Shown here one piece after another: positions 25,412-33,520 of a DNA stretch of 43,328 nucleotides. The notes under the pieces are model-generated. The model was not told the DNA's origin. It did no database searches and saw only the letters and a program-made list of their open reading frames with translations. The stretch is from NCBI RefSeq assembly GCF_001722335.1, contig NZ_MIHA01000032.1, positions 1 through 43,328 of the forward strand. Reading direction: 5' to 3'. The translations under genes and the position numbers were made by a program. Within the stretch, counting starts at the first letter, position 1. Each line of letters opens with the position of its first letter. This DNA is from Mycolicibacterium flavescens (lineage in GTDB: Bacteria > Actinomycetota > Actinomycetes > Mycobacteriales > Mycobacteriaceae).

Positions 25412-26443
25412 GTGCGCGCAGCTATTTATCACGGCCGCGAAGACGTGCGGATTGAAGAGCTTCCCGATCCGAGTCCACGTGCGGGCGAAGTGGTCATCGA
25501 GGTGGCCCGAGCGGGGATCTGCGGCACAGACCTGCATGAGTACATCGCCGGTCCGATGCATGCTGCGCCAGGGGTCGTCATTGGCCACGAATATTCCGGG
25601 ACGGTGGTCGGCGTCGGGCCCGGCGTGCGCGAGTTCACCGAAGGTGACCGAGTCTGCGGCGTCGGCGTTTTCGGCTGCGGTGAATGCGGCTTCTGCAAAC
25701 AGGGGGCTGAAGCACTCTGCGGAGCAGTCGGTTTCATCGGCTTCGCTGTCAACGGAGCACTTGCCCGCTACGCGTCGTTGCCGACGAAGGCGTTGTTTCG
25801 CATCCCGGATGAGATCAGTCTCGCCGAGGCTGCCGTCGTTGAACCGATCGCGTCGGCGTACCACGCTGTCCGCCGTAGCGGGTTGGCAGCGGGTGGGACC
25901 GTCTTCATCGCCGGCGCTGGCCCGATCGGCCTCGCCCTGGTGCAGTTCTCACTTGCCAAAGGTGCGACTCAGGTCATCGTCAGTGAGGTTTCGGCGACGC
26001 GCCGCGTTGCCGCTCACCGGGTCGGGGCTACGCGCGTAATCGATCCTCTGGCTGAGGATGCAGTTGAGGTGGTTCGGATGTTGACGAACGGAAACGGCGT
26101 CGACATCTCCTTCGACGCTGCCGGCGTACAACCCGCGCTTGATGCGGCGTTGGGCGTGCTGCGCCCCCGCGGTCGATTGATGGTCGTGGCGATTTGGGAG
26201 GCTCCGGCTGGTATCGACATCAATCGAAGCATCATGCGCGAAGCAGATATTGGCTTCTCATTTTGTTACGAAGCGCAAAGGCAGGTCCCGGCGATTCTTG
26301 ACTTACTAGCTACGGGGGCGATCAGCCTCGGTGAACTCATCACCGACGAGATCCCGTTGGATGCCGTGATCAGTCAGGGCTTCGAGGAATTGCGCGTCAA
26401 CCGCGATGCACACCTAAAGATACTGATCGACCCATCGGCATAG
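25412..26443 (+). CDS. Zinc-dependent alcohol dehydrogenase (MDR family), copy 2
   Basis: This paralogue of the enzyme at 2524-3549 has 343 aa. Catalytic zinc ligands are Cys37, His59 and Glu60 (GICGTD, GHE); structural-zinc Cys are 89, 92, 95 and 103, the same positions as in copy 1. The cofactor motif is IAGAGPIG. The GTG at 25412 follows AAGGTAGG about ten bases upstream. It lies 106 bp after beta-3, separated by a hairpin. It probably oxidises an alcohol formed after the alpha-3/beta-3 reaction, by analogy with the module-1 arrangement. Confidence 0.9.
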   Translation: MRAAIYHGREDVRIEELPDPSPRAGEVVIEVARAGICGTDLHEYIAGPMHAAPGVVIGHEYSGTVVGVGPGVREFTEGDRVCGVGVFGCGECGFCKQGAEALCGAVGFIGFAVNGALARYASLPTKALFRIPDEISLAEAAVVEPIASAYHAVRRSGLAAGGTVFIAGAGPIGLALVQFSLAKGATQVIVSEVSATRRVAAHRVGATRVIDPLAEDAVEVVRMLTNGNGVDISFDAAGVQPALDAALGVLRPRGRLMVVAIWEAPAGIDINRSIMREADIGFSFCYEAQRQVPAILDLLATGAISLGELITDEIPLDAVISQGFEELRVNRDAHLKILIDPSA

Positions 26444-26497
26444 CTGCGACCGGTATCGCACGCAGTAGATGTCACACCGCCGCACCAAAGGAGTTAA

Positions 26498-27751
26498 GTG
26501 TCTGCCAATATGGAGAGCCTGTTCGACGGTCTGACAGTCCTCGAGCTGGGGCATGTGATCGCGGCGCCTTTCGCTGCGTCGCTGATCGGCGACTTCGGAG
26601 CACAGGTCATCAAGATCGAAGACCCCGGTTCAGGCGACATGTTGCGCGGGTCCGGTCCGAGGAAAGACGGAGTGCACCTTTGGTGGAAGTCCGCGGCGCG
26701 GAACAAGTCAAGCGTCGCTATCGATCTGCGTCTCCCCGAGGGGCAAGCGCTGGTGCGCAAAATGGTCGAACGCGCCGACGTGGTGATCGAAAACTTCCGC
26801 CCGGGAACGCTCGAGCGTTGGGGACTGGGATGGGAGGAACTGCACGCAGCGAACCCGCGGCTGATCATGTTGCGGATTTCTGGGTATGGCCAGATCGGCC
26901 CGGAGAGCGCAAAGCCGGGATACGGACGGGTCGGCGAAGCCATGAGCGGAGCGGTACACATCACCGGGCACCCTGACCGACCACCGACGCATTTCGGTTT
27001 CTCCCTGGGCGATGTCACGACAGGAATCATGGGTGCGTTCGCTGTTGCCGGAGCACTCTTCAAACGTGAAGCGATCGGGAATCGCTTCGATGGGGAATGT
27101 ATCGACCTGGCTCTCTACGAGTCACTGTTTCGTGGAATCGACTGGCAGGTAATCCTCTACGACCAGTTGAACTATGTTGCCGAGCGTCAGGGCAACCAGT
27201 TTCAGGTCAGCCCGTCACCGGTGTCAGATACTTATCTCAGTTGCGATGGGGTGTGGTACACCGTGGCGACCGGCACCGTCCGGTCAGTACAGAGCCTGCT
27301 CGAACTGCTGGGCGGCACGACTCTGCGCAACGATCCGAAGTACGCGACACAGGAACTGCAGATGTTGCACCGCGAGGAGCTCGGCGAGATGGTTCGCCAG
27401 TGGTTCGCCGAAAACAACTCCGATATTGTCGAAAAGGCCTGCGCGAGCATGGGTGTCGTGGCTGCGCGGATCTTCACGCCGGCAGAGATGTTCTCCAGTC
27501 CCACGTTCGCGGCTCGCGAGAGCCTGGTCGAGGTCGCTGACCAGGAATTGGGTCCGGTCCGCGTCACCGGGGTGGTGCCGAGGTTGACGAACTTTCCCGG
27601 ATCCGTGCGCAGCACCGGGCCCCGTCTCGGGATCCATGGCCAAGAGGTGCTGACTGAGTGGCTCGGCTTGGCCGACTCGGAGTACGAGGCGCTGGTATCG
27701 AGTGGCGTCGTCGGGGCGGTCGACGTTGACGGAGAGGTTCCAGGGCATTGA
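26498..27751 (+). CDS. CaiB/BaiF family (class III) CoA transferase
   Basis: This family III CoA transferase of 417 aa moves CoA between carboxylic acids. The N-terminus (LFDGLTVLELGHVIAAPFAASLIGDFGAQVIKIEDP) is the family signature, and the catalytic Asp172 lies in SLGDVTTGIMGA. The GTG at 26498 has AAGGAG five bases upstream, favouring it over the ATG at 26510. It is followed with a TTGA overlap by the Ltp2-like gene, so the two are co-translated. In this context it probably activates an acid intermediate, or recycles CoA, for the hydratase/aldolase steps that follow. Confidence 0.92.
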   Translation: MSANMESLFDGLTVLELGHVIAAPFAASLIGDFGAQVIKIEDPGSGDMLRGSGPRKDGVHLWWKSAARNKSSVAIDLRLPEGQALVRKMVERADVVIENFRPGTLERWGLGWEELHAANPRLIMLRISGYGQIGPESAKPGYGRVGEAMSGAVHITGHPDRPPTHFGFSLGDVTTGIMGAFAVAGALFKREAIGNRFDGECIDLALYESLFRGIDWQVILYDQLNYVAERQGNQFQVSPSPVSDTYLSCDGVWYTVATGTVRSVQSLLELLGGTTLRNDPKYATQELQMLHREELGEMVRQWFAENNSDIVEKACASMGVVAARIFTPAEMFSSPTFAARESLVEVADQELGPVRVTGVVPRLTNFPGSVRSTGPRLGIHGQEVLTEWLGLADSEYEALVSSGVVGAVDVDGEVPGH

Positions 27752-28914
27752 ATTCGCTGCGGGACAAGGCTTGCATCGTCGGCGTTGGTCATACGGTCTA
27801 CCGTCGTGATGCCACTGAGTCGGCAACGGACCTTGGCCTGCAGCTTGAAGCGGCCCATGCCGCGATCGTGGATGCCGGGCTGTCGGTTGGCGAGATCGAT
27901 GGCCTCATCTGCCCGATCAACGGTGGCACGGCCGAAGATTTCATCGCGAATCTTGGCCTGACGAATGTTCGTTACGCGGTGACGTCCCATACCGGAGGCG
28001 CGGCAAGTGTGGCGGGTCTGGCAACTGCGGCGATGGCGGTTTGGTCGGGCGTCGCTCGCCATGTCCTCATTCCCGCGGGCTGGTGTGGGTACTCAGGTCC
28101 GCGTGCCCGCGGGATGGCATCGAGCGCGGACATGGCGATAGGCAAGGTTGTCCGGGATTATTACGCGCCACAGGGCGCGGTGTCGGCGGTGCACCAGTAT
28201 GCGCTCGTGGCCGACCGCTACGTCCGCAAGTATGACGTGCCGCCTGAAGCGATGGGGGCGGTGGCAGTTGCGTTTCGTGCTAACGCGCAGCTCAACTCGA
28301 ATGCGGTGATGTGCGGCCGTGAGTTGACGATGCAGGACTACCTCGACGCTCCACCGATCAGTTCGCCGTTGTGTTTGTTCGATTGCAGTTTGGAGACCGA
28401 CGGCGCAGCAGCGGTGGTGGTATCAGGGGCCGAATGTGCGGCTGACGGCCCGCACCGGCCGGTGTTTGTGATGAGCGTGGCGGAAGGTCGCCCATTTCCC
28501 GTCGACGAATTCGCCAACAGGGCCGATCCATTGGAGATCGGGCTCGCCGAGGCGGCGCCGCGCGCGTTTGCCGACGCCGGTGTCGCCCCGTCTGATATCG
28601 ATCTGCTCGAGGTTTACGACAGTTTCACTGTCAACGTGTTGCGGCAGATCGAAGCGGCCGGATTCTGCAAGGCGGGCGAAGCAGCGGATTTTGTACTCGA
28701 CGGGTGTATCGCCGCGGACGGCCTGTTGCCGACGAATCTCAATGGCGGTTTGCTCTCCGAAGCGCACGTGCAAGGGATGAACAATCTAGTCGAGGCGGTG
28801 CGGCAACTGCGCGGGGGCTTAGCGGAGCGCCAGGTCCACGACGCGGAGTTGGCCGTAGTGACCGGTATGGGCGGCGGATGGGGTTCAGGTGCTCTCGCCA
28901 TATTGCGTCGGTGA
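27748..28914 (+). CDS. Thiolase-fold protein of the SCP2-thiolase/Ltp2 (acyl-CoA retro-aldolase) type
   Basis: The 388 aa protein has the thiolase fold: VGVGHTVYRR at the start, GLLEVYDSFT-type motifs near residue 290, and the C-terminal NGGLLSEAHVQGMN and VTGMGGGWG. The position of the N-terminal nucleophilic Cys of true thiolases (GGSSCASG-like) reads GGAASVAG at residues 83-90, without Cys. This loss is a feature of the Ltp2 group, whose members cleave beta-hydroxyacyl-CoA by retro-aldol reaction together with a DUF35 partner, and such a partner is the next gene. The start is TTG at 27748, overlapping the CoA transferase stop, with GGAGAGG ten bases upstream. Confidence 0.85.
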   Translation: MNSLRDKACIVGVGHTVYRRDATESATDLGLQLEAAHAAIVDAGLSVGEIDGLICPINGGTAEDFIANLGLTNVRYAVTSHTGGAASVAGLATAAMAVWSGVARHVLIPAGWCGYSGPRARGMASSADMAIGKVVRDYYAPQGAVSAVHQYALVADRYVRKYDVPPEAMGAVAVAFRANAQLNSNAVMCGRELTMQDYLDAPPISSPLCLFDCSLETDGAAAVVVSGAECAADGPHRPVFVMSVAEGRPFPVDEFANRADPLEIGLAEAAPRAFADAGVAPSDIDLLEVYDSFTVNVLRQIEAAGFCKAGEAADFVLDGCIAADGLLPTNLNGGLLSEAHVQGMNNLVEAVRQLRGGLAERQVHDAELAVVTGMGGGWGSGALAILRR

Positions 28915-28950
28915 CGGCGTTGTGACTGGCCGCTTCACAAGGGGCCCGAT

Positions 28951-29409
28951 GTGAGGCGAACGGAAACGGATGTCGCAGCACCGCTGTTGCCATCCCTGGA
29001 AGGTCTCACGGCGGAGTTCTATGAGCATTGCCGACGTCAGGAGCTGTCGTTTCAGCGGTGTTCAAGGTGCGGCCGTTGGCGTCACGTTCCTCGCCTGACG
29101 TGTGCTGGCTGCGGCAGTAACTCCTGGTCTTGGCAGAGGTCGTCGGGCAGGGGAGTGGTATTCAGCTACACGGTTATTCACCGCGCGCTGCATCCCGGGT
29201 TCGACGAGGCCGTCCCGTTCGTGTGCGCCGTTGTCGAAATGGATGAGGGTGTGCGGATGGTGGCACGGATAGTGGACCTAGTTGCCGACCGGACGGCGAT
29301 GCTGGTTGATGCGGCCGTCGAGGTTGTCTACGTGCACGTCGCCGATGATGTTGTGCTGCCGGCATTTCGGCTGTCCGCTGCGGAAGTGCGGGGCAATGGC
29401 CGCCGCTGA
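28951..29409 (+). CDS. DUF35 OB-fold/zinc-ribbon acyl-CoA-binding protein
   Basis: This 152 aa DUF35 family protein (ChsH2 C-terminal domain-like) has a rubredoxin-like zinc ribbon with Cys37, Cys40, Cys51 and Cys54 (CSRCGRWRH and CAGCGS), then an OB-fold with FSYTVIHRALHPGFDEAVPFV. DUF35 proteins pair with Ltp2-type aldolases or thiolases. The GTG at 28951 follows AAGGGG six bases upstream. It overlaps the MaoC gene by about 14 bp. Together with the preceding gene it would form the aldolase/DUF35 complex. Confidence 0.88.
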   Translation: MRRTETDVAAPLLPSLEGLTAEFYEHCRRQELSFQRCSRCGRWRHVPRLTCAGCGSNSWSWQRSSGRGVVFSYTVIHRALHPGFDEAVPFVCAVVEMDEGVRMVARIVDLVADRTAMLVDAAVEVVYVHVADDVVLPAFRLSAAEVRGNGRR

Positions 29410-30442
29410 CGAGTTACGCGATCGTGTCGGTGAGAAGATCCACTTTCGAGGAGCCGACTCGGTGACGCAGAACGACATCCGCCGCAAACTGGAGGTTTTC
29501 ACCTTTTCCTGCCCACTGCATGACGACGAGGCGGCAGCGAAGGCGCACGGCTACCTCGGCGTCGTGGCCCCGGTGACGATGACCCCGCTGTGGGGGCTGC
29601 CGCCGTATTGGGCACCCGGACAGCCCAGTCCCTATCTGGTCGACGGGCAGGAGATGACGGGCACCATCACCGACACGCTGGCTCTGCCATTCAGCCGATC
29701 GGTCAACGTCAGCAGCGAGTGGCAATACCACACACCGCTGTACTTGGGGGACAGGTTGCAGGGGACTACGACGATCATCTCGGTAGAGCAGAAGCGCACC
29801 CGGGTGGGTACCGGAGTCTTCCTGCAATACGAGTCGGAGTACGTGAAGTTTTCGGGAGAACTGGTGGCGCTCAACCGAAATACCGTCTTCAACTACGACC
29901 CAGGCGACGCCTCCAGGCCTGAGCCCGGCACTTCGGCCCGCGCCCAGCTGGGCGACCGAGGTCCCCGCACGCGCTCAGTGGATGATGCCGATACCAGTGT
30001 CGACTGGAACACGCCAGTTCAGTTCGACGACGTTACGGTCGGTGCGCAAGTGCGCGGACCGGCTCTGGCCCTGACCTACCAGCGCATTGTGATGAACATT
30101 GCCGCGGATCGCATGTTTTCCGGGATACACCATAGCGCCGCGGCCGCTCATGCCGCGGGGCTTGCCGACATCATCTTCAATACTCGTGGCCTGGAAACTC
30201 TTTTCGAGACCGGGCTTCGTCGCTGGATGGGCCTTCGCGGCAGGTTGGTGCATCTGGGTCCGTTCAAGATGAGTGCCTCAGTTCACCCGGGCGACGTCGT
30301 GCAGGCGCGATGGACGGTGACTGGCAAGCATGCCCAGGCTGGCGCAGAAACCGTAGATCTCGATTTCGGTGTCTTCGCCGGGGATCGGCAAGCGGTGCAA
30401 GGGATTGCCACCATCGCCCTCGATGGCAAAGAGCAAAGCTGA
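29396..30442 (+). CDS. MaoC-family two-domain enoyl-CoA hydratase
   Basis: This protein of about 348 aa has an N-terminal FAS1-like/MaoC-N hot-dog domain (VAPVTMTPLWGLPPYW, about residues 50-175) and a C-terminal MaoC domain (about 215-345). The active-site pair is retained in AADRMFSGIHHS, matching the Asp-x-x-x-x-x-x-His of hydratases. The fused double hot-dog layout is that of bulky-substrate enoyl-CoA hydratases. The ATG at 29396 lies inside the DUF35 gene; a longer upstream start would read through that gene out of frame. It likely hydrates the enoyl-CoA that the Ltp2-like aldolase then cleaves. Confidence 0.85.
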   Translation: MAAADELRDRVGEKIHFRGADSVTQNDIRRKLEVFTFSCPLHDDEAAAKAHGYLGVVAPVTMTPLWGLPPYWAPGQPSPYLVDGQEMTGTITDTLALPFSRSVNVSSEWQYHTPLYLGDRLQGTTTIISVEQKRTRVGTGVFLQYESEYVKFSGELVALNRNTVFNYDPGDASRPEPGTSARAQLGDRGPRTRSVDDADTSVDWNTPVQFDDVTVGAQVRGPALALTYQRIVMNIAADRMFSGIHHSAAAAHAAGLADIIFNTRGLETLFETGLRRWMGLRGRLVHLGPFKMSASVHPGDVVQARWTVTGKHAQAGAETVDLDFGVFAGDRQAVQGIATIALDGKEQS

Positions 30443-30472
30443 TCAGAAGTTCGTAGGACAAGAGGGGTTCCC

Positions 30473-30670
30473 ATGAGTGTCATCAAGGCGGACGTGGAGG
30501 TCTGCCAAGGCTACGCGAACTGTGTCGTTGCAGCGGCCGACGTCTTCGACATCGGTGATGCGGGAACCGTTGTCATTCTTGATGACACGGTAACCGAGAG
30601 CGCTGAGGCAAGGATCGTCACGGCAATTCGCAGTTGTCCCGTCTCGGCTTTACGTCTCGCAACGATTTGA
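30473..30670 (+). CDS. Ferredoxin of the 3Fe-4S type
   Basis: The 65 aa ferredoxin has Cys11 and Cys17 (CQGYANC) and Cys55 (CPVSAL), i.e. three cysteines and a Tyr at the spot of a possible fourth ligand, as in 3Fe-4S ferredoxins of actinobacterial P450 and some Rieske systems (the DitA system is a known case using a non-Rieske ferredoxin). It is the only electron-transfer protein in the window and precedes oxygenase alpha-4 by 250 bp, so it probably feeds one or several of the oxygenases. The ATG follows GAGGGG. No reductase is encoded here. Confidence 0.92.
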   Translation: MSVIKADVEVCQGYANCVVAAADVFDIGDAGTVVILDDTVTESAEARIVTAIRSCPVSALRLATI

Positions 30671-30921
30671 GTGAGACGGCCGTGAACGTGCAAGTACCAG
30701 CGGGTGAGTGCGTCGACCATGGTTGAGACGAGTTGGTTCCCGAATGTGCTTGCGTTTCAACCGGCATGAGTTCTGCTGCTTGCAGGCCGACCGGGGTCTG
30801 GCTCCACTCGACGAGGTACGACGTGAGATCGACGCCTGGCAGACGCGGTGACGGTTTGTGGTGACCTGAGTCACGGCTGTCTCGGGGGTGGTTCGGGCAT
30901 TACAGCAAAGGAAAGGTAGCG

Positions 30922-32337
30922 ATGACGTTAAGAATGATTACTTCAGGCGGTTCAGATCAAACCGCTCGTAGTCTCGTCGATGTCGATCGCGGGGAGATCA
31001 GTCGCGAAATCTTCATCGATGCTTCGATTTTCAACCGTGAGTTGGAGTATTTGTTTCCGCGAGCCTGGTTGTTTGTGGGCCATGCCTCGCAGGTGTCTGC
31101 GCCGGGCCAGTTCTTCTCGTCGAGGATGGGTTCGGATCCGGTGCTGTTGACCCGTGACGCTCAAGGTGAAGTGAATGTCCTCCTCAATTCGTGCCGACAT
31201 CGGGGTATGGCGGTGTGTCGCTATGACGAGGGCCGTACGCTGCAGTTCACCTGCCCCTACCATGGCTGGTCGTACTCGATGGACGGTTCGCTGGTGTCCA
31301 CTCCAGGGGATTTGCACGGTGTGCCGCAGCAGGGCATGGCCTACGGCAATGGCCTTGACAAAGCGAGTTGGGGACTTGTCAGGGCTGCCAAGGTGCACAA
31401 CTTCAAAGGCCTGATCTTCGCGTGCTGGGACCCCGCCGCCCCGGATTTCGACGAGTATGTCGGCGACTTTCACTATTGGCTGGACAACCTGGCTGATGCT
31501 TTCGATGGCACCGAGGGCGCGACCGAGGTGTTCCGTGGAGTGCAGAAGTGGCGCATCAGATCGAATTGGAAGTTCGTTTCAGAAAACTTTCTGGGCGATA
31601 CCTATCACGGGGCGACGACTCACGCCTCAGTTGAACAGGTGGGTATCGGCCCGGGCGGCAGAAACTCCCGGCGTCACGGTGAACGACCGGATCAGGGTGG
31701 TTTTTCGAAGGGCCGAGTGAAGACGTCGTTTCGTACGGGCCACGGTGCATCGGACAACCTGGCGTATGAGATCGCCTATCCTGAGTTCGCCGAAGAACCG
31801 GCCTTGAGTGAGTACTTCTCCCAGGCCTGGGCACTCCGTAAAGAGCGGTTAGAGGCGCAGGGCAGACAGCTCGGTGGTCGTGGCCCAGCGACGATGTTCC
31901 CCAATATGTCGTTCTCCGCCGGTTTTCCGCGGACGATCCTGGTGTCACACCCGATCAGCCCCACCGAAACAGAAGTGTGGCGGTGGTACCTCATCGACAA
32001 GAACGCACCCGACGATGTACGTGACTGGCTGCGCCGCTATTACATGCGCTACTCGGGTCCTGGAGGGATGACGGAGCAAGACGATATGGAGAACTGGAAT
32101 TACGCGACGCAGGCCAGCCAGGGCGTGATAGCCCGGCGCTATCCCTACAACTATCAGCAGGGTCTCGATATGGAAACTCCCAGTGCGCTCGACCAGGCTG
32201 TGCATTCTCACCACCCCATCGCAGGCGAGGTGAATGCACGCGCCTTTTACCGGCGATGGGCCGAGTTCACCGACAACCTCTCGTGGCCTCAACTCATCGA
32301 ACTTGCCAAATCCGACGAGAGAGCCGCACGGTCGTGA
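30922..32337 (+). CDS. Rieske ring-hydroxylating oxygenase, alpha subunit 4
   Basis: This catalytic alpha subunit has 471 aa, the longest of the five. Rieske ligands are Cys91-x-His93 and Cys111-x2-His114. The iron site is Asp226, His229 and His234 (NFLGDTYHGATTH), with the third ligand in MTEQDDMENWN. Length and motifs resemble biphenyl/naphthalene-type large subunits. The ATG at 30922 follows AAAGGAAAGG. Its GTGA overlap with beta-4 makes a clear pair. It follows the ferredoxin gene, so both may be one expression unit although the 250 bp gap is wide. Confidence 0.93.
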   Translation: MTLRMITSGGSDQTARSLVDVDRGEISREIFIDASIFNRELEYLFPRAWLFVGHASQVSAPGQFFSSRMGSDPVLLTRDAQGEVNVLLNSCRHRGMAVCRYDEGRTLQFTCPYHGWSYSMDGSLVSTPGDLHGVPQQGMAYGNGLDKASWGLVRAAKVHNFKGLIFACWDPAAPDFDEYVGDFHYWLDNLADAFDGTEGATEVFRGVQKWRIRSNWKFVSENFLGDTYHGATTHASVEQVGIGPGGRNSRRHGERPDQGGFSKGRVKTSFRTGHGASDNLAYEIAYPEFAEEPALSEYFSQAWALRKERLEAQGRQLGGRGPATMFPNMSFSAGFPRTILVSHPISPTETEVWRWYLIDKNAPDDVRDWLRRYYMRYSGPGGMTEQDDMENWNYATQASQGVIARRYPYNYQQGLDMETPSALDQAVHSHHPIAGEVNARAFYRRWAEFTDNLSWPQLIELAKSDERAARS

Positions 32338-32888
32338 GTGCAACGGGCGGTGAAATTTCCACGAGGCAGGATGCGGTAGAGAAGTTGCTGCTTCAGGCCG
32401 AAATCGCCGATTTCCTCTATCGGGAAGCCGACCTGCTCGACGAACGACGTTACTCCGAATGGCTCGGTCTGCTCACCGACGACTACGAGTACTCCGTTCC
32501 ACTGCGGGCGAACGTCGCCTACGACGACCTCGCGCAGCTGGAGCAGACTCAGGAAGGTCACGACATCTGCTGGTTCGACGAGAAAAAGGAGACCGTCGCT
32601 TTGCGGGTGGAGCAGCTGATGACTGGCCTGCACTGGGCCGAAGAACCCGTCTCGCGAGTGTCACACCTGGTTACCAACGTGCGTATTGAAGGAGTAGACG
32701 GCGCGGAAGTCGATGTGAGTTGCCGGTTCCTGGTGTATCGAAACCGGGTCGCCGATGAGACTGATTTGCTGGTCGGCCGGCGCAAGGACCGGTTGCGCCG
32801 CGTCGCCGGTGACTGGCAACTGTGCCGTCGCCGGCTACTCCTCGACCAAACGGTCTTACTCGCTAAGAACCTGTCGATCATTCTATGA
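32334..32888 (+). CDS. Ring-hydroxylating dioxygenase beta subunit 4
   Basis: This small subunit of about 184 aa contains EIADFLYREADLLDERRYSEWLGLLTDDYEYSVPLR at the N-terminus, RVSHLVTNVRIEGVDG in the middle and RRLLLDQTVLLAKNLSIIL at the end, all typical. The GTG at 32334 overlaps the alpha-4 stop; a longer reading from 32256 lies inside alpha-4. It belongs to the same alpha3beta3 enzyme as alpha-4. Confidence 0.93.
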   Translation: MSATGGEISTRQDAVEKLLLQAEIADFLYREADLLDERRYSEWLGLLTDDYEYSVPLRANVAYDDLAQLEQTQEGHDICWFDEKKETVALRVEQLMTGLHWAEEPVSRVSHLVTNVRIEGVDGAEVDVSCRFLVYRNRVADETDLLVGRRKDRLRRVAGDWQLCRRRLLLDQTVLLAKNLSIIL

Positions 32889-32911
32889 AGCCGGACCGTG
32901 TCCTTGAACCC

Positions 32912-32955
32912 TTGACCTTCAGCACGGCAAAATATATTCTTCTCTAAACATATTT
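32912..32955 (+). promoter_or_regulatory. Candidate promoter and imperfect inverted repeat before the cupin gene
   Basis: TTGACC (32912-32917) and TATTCT (32935-32940), with a 17-base spacer, form a plausible sigma-70-like promoter. Overlapping its 3' half, AAATATATT (32930-32938) and AACATATTT (32947-32955) are inverted with one mismatch. The AT-rich patch is conspicuous in this high-GC DNA. A regulator-binding site for the cupin gene is likely but untested. Confidence 0.4.
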
Positions 32956-32987
32956 GATGGGTCGCGACCGATGAGGGGGCAGCTGGA

Positions 32988-33431
32988 TTGTCTACTTCGC
33001 TCCAACCGAAGCGGCGTGCCGATGACGTGACCGCCCTGCGTGTGATGACAGAGGAAATGCGCCCGCTTCTCGTCGGCGACGGGTACCAGATGTTCGATGT
33101 GCGCGCTCCGCAATCATCGGGCCCACCGCCGCACCAGCATCCCTGGGATGAAAGCTATGTCGTGCTGGAGGGCGAACTGTGGGTAAGCCGCGGCGGCGAA
33201 GAAGCGACCCTGCAGGTGGGTGAGGCGATTCGAGTGCCGGCTGGCGTCGTGCACGCCTATCGCGTTCTCTCTGACGGCGCCCGGTGGATCACGACTTCGT
33301 CTTGCCCGGGCGGCGCGCTGGATTTCTTTTCAGACGTGGACGAAACGTCGAACGGTCCGGGTGACGTGAAGGCCCTCATTGAGGCGGCCAAGCGAAACAG
33401 TGTCCGATTCGCCGATCCGGCGCTGGGATAG
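32988..33431 (+). CDS. Cupin-domain protein
   Basis: This single-domain cupin of 147 aa has metal-binding residues His49, His51 and Glu55 (HQHPWDE) and His89 (PAGVVHAY), so the metal site is complete. Small cupins in aromatic catabolic regions can be dioxygenases, isomerases or ligand sensors; the sequence does not say which. The start is TTG at 32988 with GAGGGGG nine bases upstream; a nearby ATG at 32971 is in another frame. A candidate promoter with an inverted repeat lies just before it. Confidence 0.82.
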   Translation: MSTSLQPKRRADDVTALRVMTEEMRPLLVGDGYQMFDVRAPQSSGPPPHQHPWDESYVVLEGELWVSRGGEEATLQVGEAIRVPAGVVHAYRVLSDGARWITTSSCPGGALDFFSDVDETSNGPGDVKALIEAAKRNSVRFADPALG

Positions 33432-33520
33432 CCGTCTGTTGAGCCACCAGGCCGCAGATGCCGGCATTCGCCGACGGTGTCGGTAGTCGGTTTACGGCCT
33501 GACATTCGGTGGTCGGTGTC

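Noticed and set aside
27748..28914. Calling the gene a standard acetyl-CoA acetyltransferase
   Set aside because: The nucleophilic Cys region reads GGAASVAG without Cys, and a DUF35 partner follows, so the Ltp2-type aldolase reading is preferred.
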